From: Patescibacteria group bacterium
Lineage (GTDB): Bacteria > Patescibacteriota > Microgenomatia > UBA12405
Direction: 5' to 3'
Assembly: GCA_018901355.1 (NCBI GenBank)
Contig: JAHIEZ010000052.1
Span: 1 to 6,316 of the forward strand
DNA length: 6,316 bases
Shown: positions 1 to 5,671 of the stretch, piece by piece
Position numbering within the stretch: position 1 is the stretch's first letter
Layout of the letters: each line of letters starts with the position of its first letter
Position numbers and translations under genes: made by a program
The notes under the pieces: generated by a model
Seen by the model: only the letters and a program-made list of their open reading frames with translations
Database searches by the model: none
What the model was told of the DNA's origin: nothing

Positions 1-492
1 AACAGGGGCTTCGGCACAGCTGCCTTGAGTGTAATAGGTTTTGTTGGAACAAGACCAATTGCAATCCTGATCGTAACCAGCCACCAAGACTTGATATTGA
101 CCAGCCTGTTGAGGAGGTTGAAATGAGAGACTGTTGACGGAAGTGTCTGAAAAAGCACCGTCCTGCCAAGAACCAACAGAACCATCGGCATTTTGAACCC
201 GATAATTCACTTTAACTTTAGAGACGGCTAGAGAACTAAAAGTAACGGTAAGAGCGTTGCCAGAGTTGACTTCAAGTAATTTACCGGATTCGGCACAATT
301 TTGACCCTGACAAATTTTGGTATGTTTAATGACGGGAAGAGCCGTATTTGAAGGTAAAGAAGGACAGTTTCCGGCTTTGGTTTCAGTTTGAGTAGTTTGT
401 TGAGAAAGTTTAACGGCGGTGGGAATGAGGGCAGACATAACCAAAACCCCAAGAACGACGAACAAACTGACTGCACCTTTCTTTTTTAGCAT
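1..492 (-). CDS. Exported or membrane-anchored cysteine-containing protein, 3' end cut by window
   Basis: The reading frame stays open for 164 codons from ATG at 490-492 to the left edge, so the C-terminus is missing. The N-terminus has a short basic stretch (MLKKKG) and a hydrophobic segment at about residues 7-28, which fits a signal anchor or uncleaved signal peptide; the rest would lie outside the membrane. A Thr/Gln/Ser-rich linker (about 30-40) leads into a beta-strand-like region with an Ig/fibronectin flavour, alternating hydrophobic residues and phrases such as VKVNYRVQNADGSVGSW (93-109). Six cysteines (43, 61, 66, 144, 148, 159) could form disulphides. I do not recognise the family. 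The gene starts 32 nt after the preceding minus-strand gene but has its own strong promoter, so it is probably a separate transcription unit. No Shine-Dalgarno sequence precedes the ATG. The hydrophobic segment lacks the Glu at +5 expected of a type IV pilin. Confidence 0.85.
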   Translation of the reverse strand, partial: MLKKKGAVSLFVVLGVLVMSALIPTAVKLSQQTTQTETKAGNCPSLPSNTALPVIKHTKICQGQNCAESGKLLEVNSGNALTVTFSSLAVSKVKVNYRVQNADGSVGSWQDGAFSDTSVNSLSFQPPQQAGQYQVLVAGYDQDCNWSCSNKTYYTQGSCAEAPV

Positions 493-507
493 TGTTTAAT
501 TAAACAA
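492..507. repeat. 16-bp perfect palindrome over the -10 box and start site, possible operator
   Basis: TTGTTTAATTAAACAA is its own reverse complement. It covers the whole -10 hexamer (499-504) and reaches the predicted transcription start at 492. A dimeric regulator bound here would block the promoter. No poly-U run follows it in either direction, so a terminator is unlikely. AT-rich palindromes can arise by chance, but the exact placement makes an operator plausible. Confidence 0.5.
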
Positions 508-527
508 AGAAAAAACAAACTTGTCAA
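493..527 (-). promoter_or_regulatory. Near-consensus sigma-70 promoter giving a leaderless transcript
   Basis: On the minus strand, a perfect -35 TTGACA (527-522) is followed by a 17-bp spacer (521-505) and a -10 TTTAAT (504-499, 5 of 6 matches to TATAAT). Six bases (TAAACA) then lead directly to ATG at 492. A start seven bases after the -10 falls on the A of the ATG, so the mRNA is predicted to be leaderless, which agrees with the absence of a Shine-Dalgarno sequence. The -35 box overlaps the TGA stop codon of the upstream gene (526-524). Confidence 0.8.
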
Positions 528-1117
528 GAACTTCTAACCACTTGCCAATAAATAGTTTTGACTAAGGTGGGAAAAAGAGATTGGTCCGGACCGTTGATCA
601 AAATTAAAATTTGCTGACCGGGCAAAGAAATAAGAAGTTGATAAGGGTCAAAGGTCTCTTGAATAGTCAAACCTTGAGGCAGAGCCTCTTTAACGGGACT
701 ATTAAGAGCGGGAGGCAATAAAGAAAGCTGAGAAACAATGTCTGCCTGTTGGGCAGAAGGAAAATTTAGAGACCAAGAAAAAAGAGGCGGATGAAGAGTA
801 ACAACATAAATTGACCAAGAAGATTGGTCTTTGAGTAGGGCTTTGATGGGTTTGTCCAAGCTCATTTTTTCGGACTGGGATAAACTGAGAGAAGCTTTTT
901 TGAAAGAAGGAGGAGAGAAGTTGAGACGAAAACTGCGGTGAGCGAAAAAACGATAAAGAGAAAAAAGAAAACTGAGACCAATGGTAAGAGACAGAGCAAA
1001 AAACAAGAGGGTTTTTTTCTTTTTGGCTTTTTTGGCAACAGAAAGAGCGTCGTCCAATTTTAATTGTTGGCCGTTGATTGTTTCCTGACTGTTTTTTCTG
1101 TCTCGTTTGGGAAGCAT
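524..1117 (-). CDS. Single-pass membrane protein of unknown function, last gene of the sugar operon
   Basis: This is a 197-residue protein that I do not recognise. The first 35 residues are polar and end in a very basic run (AKKAKKKK, 28-35). One membrane helix follows at about 36-58, and then about 135 residues that the positive-inside rule places outside the cytoplasm. The outer part is rich in Ser, Leu and Pro and has a predicted strand-like region near 155-176 (YQLLISLPGQQILILI); no cysteines or catalytic motifs stand out. It starts 6 nt after the kinase stop codon, so it is probably co-transcribed with the kinase, although nothing in it suggests sugar metabolism. No Shine-Dalgarno sequence is visible. 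A TAAAAT hexamer 8 nt before the ATG could be a weak internal -10, but I see no good -35. The next convincing Met is residue 85, after the helix, so the first ATG is preferred. Confidence 0.82.
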   Translation of the reverse strand: MLPKRDRKNSQETINGQQLKLDDALSVAKKAKKKKTLLFFALSLTIGLSFLFSLYRFFAHRSFRLNFSPPSFKKASLSLSQSEKMSLDKPIKALLKDQSSWSIYVVTLHPPLFSWSLNFPSAQQADIVSQLSLLPPALNSPVKEALPQGLTIQETFDPYQLLISLPGQQILILINGPDQSLFPTLVKTIYWQVVRSS

Positions 1118-1123
1118 AGATAT

Positions 1124-2071
1124 TTATTTTATCTTTGTAATTTGACTAAGGGTGAGAAGGCCGGTTTTGGCACCGAAACGGGAGACAACAGCAGAGGAAT
1201 TTTTGAGAGCCCAAAGCAGAGCCTCTTGGGGAGAAAGTTGACGAATAAGAGCGGCGACAAGAGTAGAACCAAAAGCGTCGCCGGCCCCGGTTTCGTCGAC
1301 AACCTGACTTTTGAGAGCAGGAGAAAAAAGATTTTGATTTGGACTAAGAAGATGAGCTCCGTGACGACCCCGAGAAAGGGCGACAAGAGGGATAGCCAGT
1401 TTTTGCAAAGTAGGAAAAAAAGATGACTGATCATAATCAAAAGAAATTAAGTCTTCGGCCTCCTGTTGATTTAAAAGAAGAAAATCAAGGTGAGAGAGTA
1501 AGGGTAAAAGTTTTTGCCTTTGGGAAATTTCGCGAGAACCGGGGTTGAGGGCAATTTTAATGTGGTTTTCTTTGGCAAAACCAATAATTTTTTCTAAAAG
1601 ATCCAAATCGCCTTCAAGAGAGGTCAGATAAAACCAGTTGGTTTTTTTAATTTTTTTCCAAGGAAGATGTCGAGATAGAAGATGAGTAGAACCGCGATTG
1701 GTCAAAATGGAGCGTCCGCCGTTTGAAGCGACCAAAATAACAGAAAAGTCAGTTTTTTCCCGAGAAGAAGTGGCCAAAAAAGAGGTGGGGATATGTTCTT
1801 TTTCTAAGTCTGCTTTGATGTAAATAGAAAGGAGGTCGGAACCGATTAGGGAAAGTGGGACGGAGGAAAGACCAAGACGAGAAAAAGCAACGGCGGAATT
1901 GGTGGCGCCACCACCGGAAGAAATGAGAAATTGAGAAATTTCGGATTTGGAGGAAAAATCCAAAGACAAAGATTGACCGGAGGGGAAACTTTTGTCTTTT
2001 TTTAAAACAAAATTTTTTGATTGAACAAAAATATCAACAGTGGCAGAACCGATGGAAATAACGTCAAACAT
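1124..2071 (-). CDS. PfkB-family (ribokinase superfamily) carbohydrate kinase
   Basis: This 315-residue protein has the usual length for an ATP-dependent kinase that phosphorylates a sugar, sugar phosphate or nucleoside. Numbering from ATG at 2071, signature 1 is GGGATNSAVAFSRLG (53-67), the sugar-side NPG is at 176-178, the conserved NQQEAE is at 201-206, and signature 2 DETGAGDAFG (259-268) carries the anion hole and the catalytic base Asp265. All key residues are present, so it should be active. The frame also opens at TTG 2077, but ATG 2071 gives MFDVISIGSATVDIF, the normal family N-terminus, and an ATGTTTGA overlap (8 nt) with the aldolase stop, which suggests coupled translation. The substrate cannot be read from the motifs. 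Neighbours suggest a ketose phosphate such as fructose-6-, tagatose-6- or sedoheptulose-7-phosphate; ribose or a nucleoside remain possible. Confidence 0.93.
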   Translation of the reverse strand: MFDVISIGSATVDIFVQSKNFVLKKDKSFPSGQSLSLDFSSKSEISQFLISSGGGATNSAVAFSRLGLSSVPLSLIGSDLLSIYIKADLEKEHIPTSFLATSSREKTDFSVILVASNGGRSILTNRGSTHLLSRHLPWKKIKKTNWFYLTSLEGDLDLLEKIIGFAKENHIKIALNPGSREISQRQKLLPLLSHLDFLLLNQQEAEDLISFDYDQSSFFPTLQKLAIPLVALSRGRHGAHLLSPNQNLFSPALKSQVVDETGAGDAFGSTLVAALIRQLSPQEALLWALKNSSAVVSRFGAKTGLLTLSQITKIK

Positions 2072-2903
2072 TAGCAAAAGCTTTTAATTTTTTAACGACA
2101 AGAGAAGAAAGATCAGTAACGGCCGGCTCCAGATATTGGTAAGCCTTGATAGTGTCAGAAGAAGCCAGAGAGCTTTCGAGAGATTGGCGAAAATTGAGAC
2201 GAAGGTCGGTATTGATGTTGATTTTGACAATACCATAATTTATGGCTTGAGTAAGCTGGACGGGGTCGATACCGGAGCCACCGTGCATAACTAAAAAAGT
2301 TTGGGGGAGATTTTTTTGAATTTGAGAAAGAAGATTTAAATCTATTTTTTCTGGTAAGTTTATATCCACTCCGTGTAAATTGCCGACAGAAATAGCCAAA
2401 AGATCGGCCTGACAAGTTTTGATAAATTGGGAGGCCAAGTGAGGGTCGGTAAAAGAAGACGGATCGACGCCGGATTGGCTGGATTTGATGTGATTGAATT
2501 CGACTTCAATTAGAATAGAGGGAGAAATTTGTTTGGCTTGAGTAACAAAGGCAGAAGCAAGAGAAAGATTTGTCTGATAATCGAAAGTAGAGCCGTCAAA
2601 GTGGAGCATGTCAAAACCGAGAGTGGCTAATTTTTGAAGACGGGAAATGTCTTGGCCATGATCCATATTAAGATAAATAGGCAGGCCGTCGATTTGGGCT
2701 TTTTTGACCAACATAAACAGGCGTTCGGCTTGAATAAATTGATCTTCTCCGGCAGAAAGTTGAACAAGACAGGGTAGGCGGGTTTGAGCAACAGCCATTT
2801 CGACAGCCTGATAAATTTCAAAAGAATCGATGTTGAAAGCAGGAAGAGCCAAATGACGGGAACGGTAATCGGTAAAAATTTGTTTAAGAGTAGGGATGGG
2901 CAT
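2064..2903 (-). CDS. fba: Class II (metal-dependent) fructose-bisphosphate aldolase family protein
   Basis: This 279-residue protein belongs to the class II family that reversibly joins dihydroxyacetone phosphate to an aldehyde, normally glyceraldehyde-3-phosphate. Its length is close to the short type (GatY/KbaY, Bacillus FbaA). Visible motifs are NMDHGQD (79-85) with catalytic Asp81 and metal ligand His82, DGST (103-106), the acidic EVE (133-135), GNLHG (174-178) with ligand His177, VMHGGSGI (205-212) with ligand His207 and the phosphate-binding Gly/Ser loop, and KININTD (227-233), the usual KINIATD. The set is complete, so activity is expected. Fructose-, tagatose- and sedoheptulose-1,7-bisphosphate are all possible substrates. 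ATG 2903 lies 3 nt after the transketolase C-half stop and gives the expected N-terminus. The upstream sequence is almost pure A/T with no Shine-Dalgarno, so expression probably relies on coupling to the preceding gene. Confidence 0.95.
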   Translation of the reverse strand: MPIPTLKQIFTDYRSRHLALPAFNIDSFEIYQAVEMAVAQTRLPCLVQLSAGEDQFIQAERLFMLVKKAQIDGLPIYLNMDHGQDISRLQKLATLGFDMLHFDGSTFDYQTNLSLASAFVTQAKQISPSILIEVEFNHIKSSQSGVDPSSFTDPHLASQFIKTCQADLLAISVGNLHGVDINLPEKIDLNLLSQIQKNLPQTFLVMHGGSGIDPVQLTQAINYGIVKININTDLRLNFRQSLESSLASSDTIKAYQYLEPAVTDLSSLVVKKLKAFANV

Positions 2904-2906
2904 GTT

Positions 2907-3839
2907 TTAATTTAAAATTTTTTTAATGGCGGAAAGCAGGTACTTAAGACTGAGACCATAGTAATTATAAAGATCTTTTGGGTCTTTGGCAGAATGACCA
3001 AATTGATTATCAACGGCCAAGTGAATAAAACGGAAAGTCAAATTTTGACTTAAAAGAGTGGCGGCGATGGCCTCTCCCAGTCCCCCATTTTTTTGATGAT
3101 CCTCAAGAACAATAAGACGGCCGGTTTTGCTAAGACTTTTTTTGAGAGTAGAAACATCTAAGGGTTTGATAGAAGAACAATTGATAATTTCCAAATCGGG
3201 AGCTTTTTTGTCAAGTTTTTTGGCTAGATGCGCTTGAGCTTCGAGGGCTTCAAGCAAAATAGGGCCATAACCGGCAACGGTAATGTCTTTGCCCTCTTTT
3301 AAAACAAGTGATTTGCCGATAGTAAAAGGACGAGAAGCCGGATAGACAACGGGAGTGGCGGGTCTGACCAAACGAATATAAGCGGGGCGAGGACTGTGAA
3401 TTGAGGTGGTGATGATTTTTTCCAGTTCAAGGGCATCCAGAGGAGAAAAAACCTCAAGATTGGGTAGACAGCGGGTAAGAGCTATGTCTTCCAGCATTTG
3501 GTGAGTGGCACCCAAGGTGCCCGAAAGAAGACCGGAGTGGGAACCGATAATTTTGACATTGGCATTGTTTAGACAAATTGATTGCTTGATGACAGCCCAG
3601 TTTAAGGCTGGGGAAAAACAAGAAAAAGAGGTGAGAAAAACTGTTTTGCCGGTTTTGGCTAGACCGGCGGCGACAGCGGCGGCATTGGCTTCGGCCACAC
3701 CACATTCGATAAAGCGATGACGATACCAGGAAGCAAACTTGCCCAAATAAAGAGAAGATTTAAGATCGGCATTGACGACGTAAATATTTTTGTTGGTTTT
3801 GGCCAATTTGAGAATAGTATCGCCAAAAACCTGGCGCAT
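2907..3839 (-). CDS. tkt: Transketolase C-terminal subunit (pyrimidine-binding and C-terminal domains)
   Basis: This is the second half of a split transketolase, a thiamine-diphosphate enzyme that moves two-carbon units between sugar phosphates in the non-oxidative pentose phosphate pathway. Counting from ATG 3839 it has 310 residues. The family start MRQVFGDTILKLA is followed by VVNADL (21-26), then CGVAEANAAAVAAGLA (46-61) with Glu50, the residue that activates the cofactor aminopyrimidine ring. The conserved GATHQMLED is at 110-118, and residues from about 180 form the C-terminal regulatory-type domain. AEAN replaces the more common AEQN. The frame also opens at TTG 3866, 11 bp inside the N-half gene, with an AGGA 8 nt upstream. 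ATG is preferred because it matches the family N-terminus, but it lacks a Shine-Dalgarno, so the choice is uncertain. It should pair with the N-half as an alpha2beta2 assembly. DXS or pyruvate dehydrogenase E1 beta are less likely given that partner. Confidence 0.94.
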   Translation of the reverse strand: MRQVFGDTILKLAKTNKNIYVVNADLKSSLYLGKFASWYRHRFIECGVAEANAAAVAAGLAKTGKTVFLTSFSCFSPALNWAVIKQSICLNNANVKIIGSHSGLLSGTLGATHQMLEDIALTRCLPNLEVFSPLDALELEKIITTSIHSPRPAYIRLVRPATPVVYPASRPFTIGKSLVLKEGKDITVAGYGPILLEALEAQAHLAKKLDKKAPDLEIINCSSIKPLDVSTLKKSLSKTGRLIVLEDHQKNGGLGEAIAATLLSQNLTFRFIHLAVDNQFGHSAKDPKDLYNYYGLSLKYLLSAIKKILN

Positions 3840-3855
3840 AGAAAGCAGGGTGTTT

Positions 3856-4674
3856 TTATTTTGCAATTTTTAAATCCTGCCGAGCGCGGCTATAGAGGGC
3901 TTCGGATAAATTTTTAACGTCATGATAATGATAATCGTGTTGTATAAAAGAAATGCCTTTGCCAAAAATGGTGTTGGCGATAAGGCAGGTGGGGTAGTGA
4001 GATTTTTGCTTGGCTTTTTTTAAGGCCTTGATAATTTGAGTAAAATTGTGGCCATTGATGGATATAACCGACCAGCCAAATTTGAGGTATTTGGCGGCCA
4101 GACGACCTAGGGGCATAATGTCTTCAACGGCACCGTCAATTTGATAGTGGTTGTGGTCTACTATATTAATAAGGTTTCCCAGCTGATATTTTTTGGCAAA
4201 CATGGCGGCTTCCCAAACCTGACCTTCCTGATGTTCACCGTCGGTAGTCAGACAAAGACTGTAATGGCCGGGATCGCCTAAGGCTAAGCCGGCGGCGAAA
4301 GAAAGACCCTGACCTAAAGCACCGGAGGAATATTCAACTCCGGGAGCGGTGGTGCTGGCGTGAGCCTGGAGAGGTGAAGTAAGAGTGGCAAAATTTTTGA
4401 GATAAGAGTGAGGAAAATAACCGGCTTTGGCTAAAACCACATAAAGAGCCGGAGCCAAATGACCGGCAGAAAGAGTAAAATGGTCAAAATTAGCCTTGTT
4501 TTTGGTAGAATAAAATTTAAAAAGCTTGGAAAAATAGAGAGAAATAAAAAGATCAAGAGAAGAAAGCGGACCACCAAGATGAGCTTCGCCAGCTTGGTAG
4601 ACCAAGTTGAGGAGATCGAGACGAAGAGAGGTAGAAATAGTTTCAAGCGGATGCTTGGGGGCAAGTAATCTCAT
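3856..4674 (-). CDS. tkt: Transketolase N-terminal subunit (thiamine diphosphate-binding domain)
   Basis: This 272-residue protein is the PP-binding half of a split transketolase and the first gene of the sugar operon. From ATG 4674 the motifs run AHLGGPLSSLDL (31-42, the family's GHPGGSLS), SAGHLAPALY (69-78), PGVEYSSGALGQGLS (111-125), TDGE (144-147) opening the metal/diphosphate motif, which closes at IVDHNHYQIDG (171-181), NGHN (207-210), and KGISF (239-243). TDGE replaces the usual GDGE, and YHDV stands where WHG is common near the end; neither abolishes the fold. An in-frame ATG at 4719 would add 15 residues (MPPTLPQFYY...) that do not resemble the family. It would also overlap the divergent sigma start, and it lies upstream of a promoter that points exactly to 4674, so 4674 is chosen. 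The stop is 16 nt before the C-half ATG, consistent with stoichiometric co-expression. Confidence 0.94.
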   Translation of the reverse strand: MRLLAPKHPLETISTSLRLDLLNLVYQAGEAHLGGPLSSLDLFISLYFSKLFKFYSTKNKANFDHFTLSAGHLAPALYVVLAKAGYFPHSYLKNFATLTSPLQAHASTTAPGVEYSSGALGQGLSFAAGLALGDPGHYSLCLTTDGEHQEGQVWEAAMFAKKYQLGNLINIVDHNHYQIDGAVEDIMPLGRLAAKYLKFGWSVISINGHNFTQIIKALKKAKQKSHYPTCLIANTIFGKGISFIQHDYHYHDVKNLSEALYSRARQDLKIAK

Positions 4675-4679
4675 AGTTA

Positions 4680-4708
4680 AGTATAGATGATAATAAAATT
4701 GTGGTAAA
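4680..4708 (-). promoter_or_regulatory. Promoter of the transketolase-aldolase-kinase operon, leaderless
   Basis: On the minus strand, a -35 TTTACC (4708-4703, 4 of 6 matches) is followed by a 17-bp spacer and a -10 TATACT (4685-4680, 5 of 6 matches). Five bases (TAACT) then lead to ATG 4674, so the transcript is predicted to begin at or next to the start codon. Its -35 box shares DNA with the -10 of the divergent sigma-factor promoter, so the two promoters should compete for polymerase. Confidence 0.65.
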
Positions 4709-4710
4709 GT
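4702..4710 (+). promoter_or_regulatory. Possible extended -10 promoter of the sigma-factor gene
   Basis: TGGTAAAGT fits an extended -10 element: TG, one base, then TAAAGT (4705-4710, 4 of 6 matches). No good -35 lies 16-18 bp upstream, which extended -10 promoters can tolerate. Seven bases separate the hexamer from ATG 4718, so the transcript would be leaderless or nearly so. Other AT-rich hexamers nearby (GATAAT, TAAAAT) are alternatives that would give a leader of roughly 20-25 nt. Confidence 0.4.
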
Positions 4711-4717
4711 AGGCGGC

Positions 4718-5215
4718 ATGGATGATTTTTATAACAAATATCACCGTAGAATCAGAAGTTTTGTAGCCAAAAAGATAGATGATGAGGGAGTAGCAGAGGA
4801 ACTGACAAACGACATTATGTTGGCGGGGATAAATTCCCGGCCTAATTTTTCGGGTAAATCAAGTGAATTTAGCTGGCTTTGCGGGATTGCTAAACATAAA
4901 ATTATTGACTATTACAGAAAGAAAAAATTAAAAACAATCTTATTTTCGGTGTCCCCGGTTTTTGAAGAAATTGCCGATCAAGCCTTAAATCCAGAAAGGG
5001 ACAGTCTAAAAAATGAACTAAAAGAAGAAATAAAAAAAACTTTTAAAGCGGTGGGCGAAGGATATGGAAAAATTTTACGACTTAAATATGTAGAGGGATT
5101 AGCAGTGGGGCAAATTGCCAAAAAGCTAAAAATGAGCGTTAAGGCAACAGAATCCAGGCTGTTTAGGGCCAGAAAAGGTTTTAGCAAAAAATGGAAATAT
5201 GAAAAAAAGAATTAA
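4718..5215 (+). CDS. ECF-type RNA polymerase sigma factor
   Basis: This 165-residue two-domain sigma-70 family protein has the size of an ECF (group 4) factor. Region 2 spans about residues 1-72: a helix around FYNKYHRRIRSFV, the acidic AEELTNDIMLAGI (26-38) where region 2.1/2.2 contacts core polymerase, and FSWLCGIAKHKIIDYYRKKK (51-70) matching regions 2.3-2.4 that melt and read the -10. A linker (73-100) leads to region 4 (about 101-156), including GKILRLKYVEGLAVGQIAKKL and SVKATESRLFRARKGF, a helix-turn-helix reading the -35. Region 3 is absent. ATG 4718 gives a normal ECF N-terminus. The 3' end overlaps the membrane-protein gene by 17 bp, so the two are probably translated together, and that neighbour may control it. 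No classical ZAS anti-sigma with an HxxxCxxC motif is seen. Targets are unknown; autoregulation is possible. Confidence 0.92.
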   Translation: MDDFYNKYHRRIRSFVAKKIDDEGVAEELTNDIMLAGINSRPNFSGKSSEFSWLCGIAKHKIIDYYRKKKLKTILFSVSPVFEEIADQALNPERDSLKNELKEEIKKTFKAVGEGYGKILRLKYVEGLAVGQIAKKLKMSVKATESRLFRARKGFSKKWKYEKKN

Positions 5216-5576
5216 AAAAATAGTGTGGTTGAGTTTTTTAATAGCTGTAAGACAGGCTTGGGGCTGGATGTGCAACTTGTACCTTTTAAGCTATCAGCCT
5301 TTTTTGACCATAAGAACCTTAAAAAAAGAAAGGGATAAATCTCAAACTTTTTTGTTGGCAACTACGGCAGTGTTGCCGGGAATTTTTTATGTAATGGCCA
5401 GAATCGGCTGGGATTTTTATCGATACGGCAGATTGTTAAGGTCAATCGGACCGGTATTTTTGGTAACGATGACAATAGAGGCAATAATTTTTGCCTATCT
5501 TTTTTATTGGCTAAAGCAGGTAATATCGAAAAATCATATGGATAGTTTTGTGGAGGGAAAAGATGGGATTTGCTGA
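5199..5576 (+). CDS. Small three-helix membrane protein paired with the sigma factor
   Basis: This 125-residue protein starts inside the sigma gene in another frame, sharing 17 bp. It has a basic N-terminus (MKKRIKK) and three hydrophobic segments at about 8-30, 49-70 and 83-108, with a polar tail. Short basic loops (TLKKERDK near 40-47, YRYGRLLR near 74-81) and a Trp/Tyr-rich character stand out (RQAWGWMCNLYLLSYQPF, 18-35). GGA lies a few bases before the ATG as a weak Shine-Dalgarno. I do not recognise a named family. The overlap with an ECF sigma gene suggests a membrane-bound regulator, possibly a non-classical anti-sigma factor, but there is no recognisable anti-sigma domain and almost no cytoplasmic region, so a simple co-expressed membrane protein is equally possible. 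The coding frame ends at TGA 5574-5576. Confidence 0.82.
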   Translation: MKKRIKKIVWLSFLIAVRQAWGWMCNLYLLSYQPFLTIRTLKKERDKSQTFLLATTAVLPGIFYVMARIGWDFYRYGRLLRSIGPVFLVTMTIEAIIFAYLFYWLKQVISKNHMDSFVEGKDGIC

Positions 5577-5646
5577 ATATTGGCGCCAATCATTATCGGG
5601 AAGTCGATGGTTGATAGGGACTAATTGTGGAGCCGGAAGAAAGTGA
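5563..5646 (+). CDS. Possible small ORF of 27 codons with a strong Shine-Dalgarno
   Basis: ATG 5563 opens 27 codons ending at TGA 5644-5646. It is preceded by TGGAGG (5551-5556) with a 6-nt spacer, the best Shine-Dalgarno sequence in the window. It overlaps the end of the membrane-protein gene by 14 bp, so translation could be coupled. The peptide starts MGFAEYWRQSL and ends GTNCGAGRK; it has no membrane segment or known domain. It could be a small protein, a leader peptide for the downstream gene, or a remnant of a longer frame. The GGAGG also encodes Val-Glu-Gly of the upstream protein, so it may be incidental. Confidence 0.35.
   Translation: MGFAEYWRQSLSGSRWLIGTNCGAGRK
5579..5590. repeat. 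12-bp perfect GC-centred palindrome
   Basis: ATTGGCGCCAAT is a perfect inverted repeat just after the membrane-protein stop codon and inside the 27-codon ORF. Its GC-rich centre stands out from the AT-rich surroundings. No T-run follows, so it is not a typical terminator. A binding site for a dimeric regulator is possible; chance is also possible. Confidence 0.3.
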
Positions 5647-5671
5647 AAGGGGGGTTGTCTGAGGTGGTGGG

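Noticed and set aside
415..492. Type IV pilin-like N-terminus on the partial left-edge protein
   Set aside because: There is a short basic leader ending in Gly, but the mature segment lacks Glu at +5 and the usual FTLIE pattern.
1064..1426. Plus-strand frame of 120 codons across the kinase and membrane-protein genes
   Set aside because: It is antisense to two well-supported genes, has no family features, and its composition is that of a complement.
2072..2077. TTG 2077 as start of the PfkB-family kinase
   Set aside because: ATG two codons later gives the standard family N-terminus and a clean ATGTTTGA overlap with the aldolase stop.
3840..3866. TTG 3866 as start of the transketolase C-half
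   Set aside because: The added nine residues precede a canonical MRxxFG family start at ATG 3839. The upstream AGGA keeps it as an alternative.
4675..4719. Longer start for the transketolase N-half at ATG 4719, making divergent start codons share CATG
   Set aside because: The extra 15 residues do not resemble the family, and a promoter with 17-bp spacing points to ATG 4674.
5550..5650. Frameshift joining the three-helix protein to the 27-codon ORF
   Set aside because: The three-helix protein already has a complete layout with a polar tail, and no slippery site or homology supports joining them.
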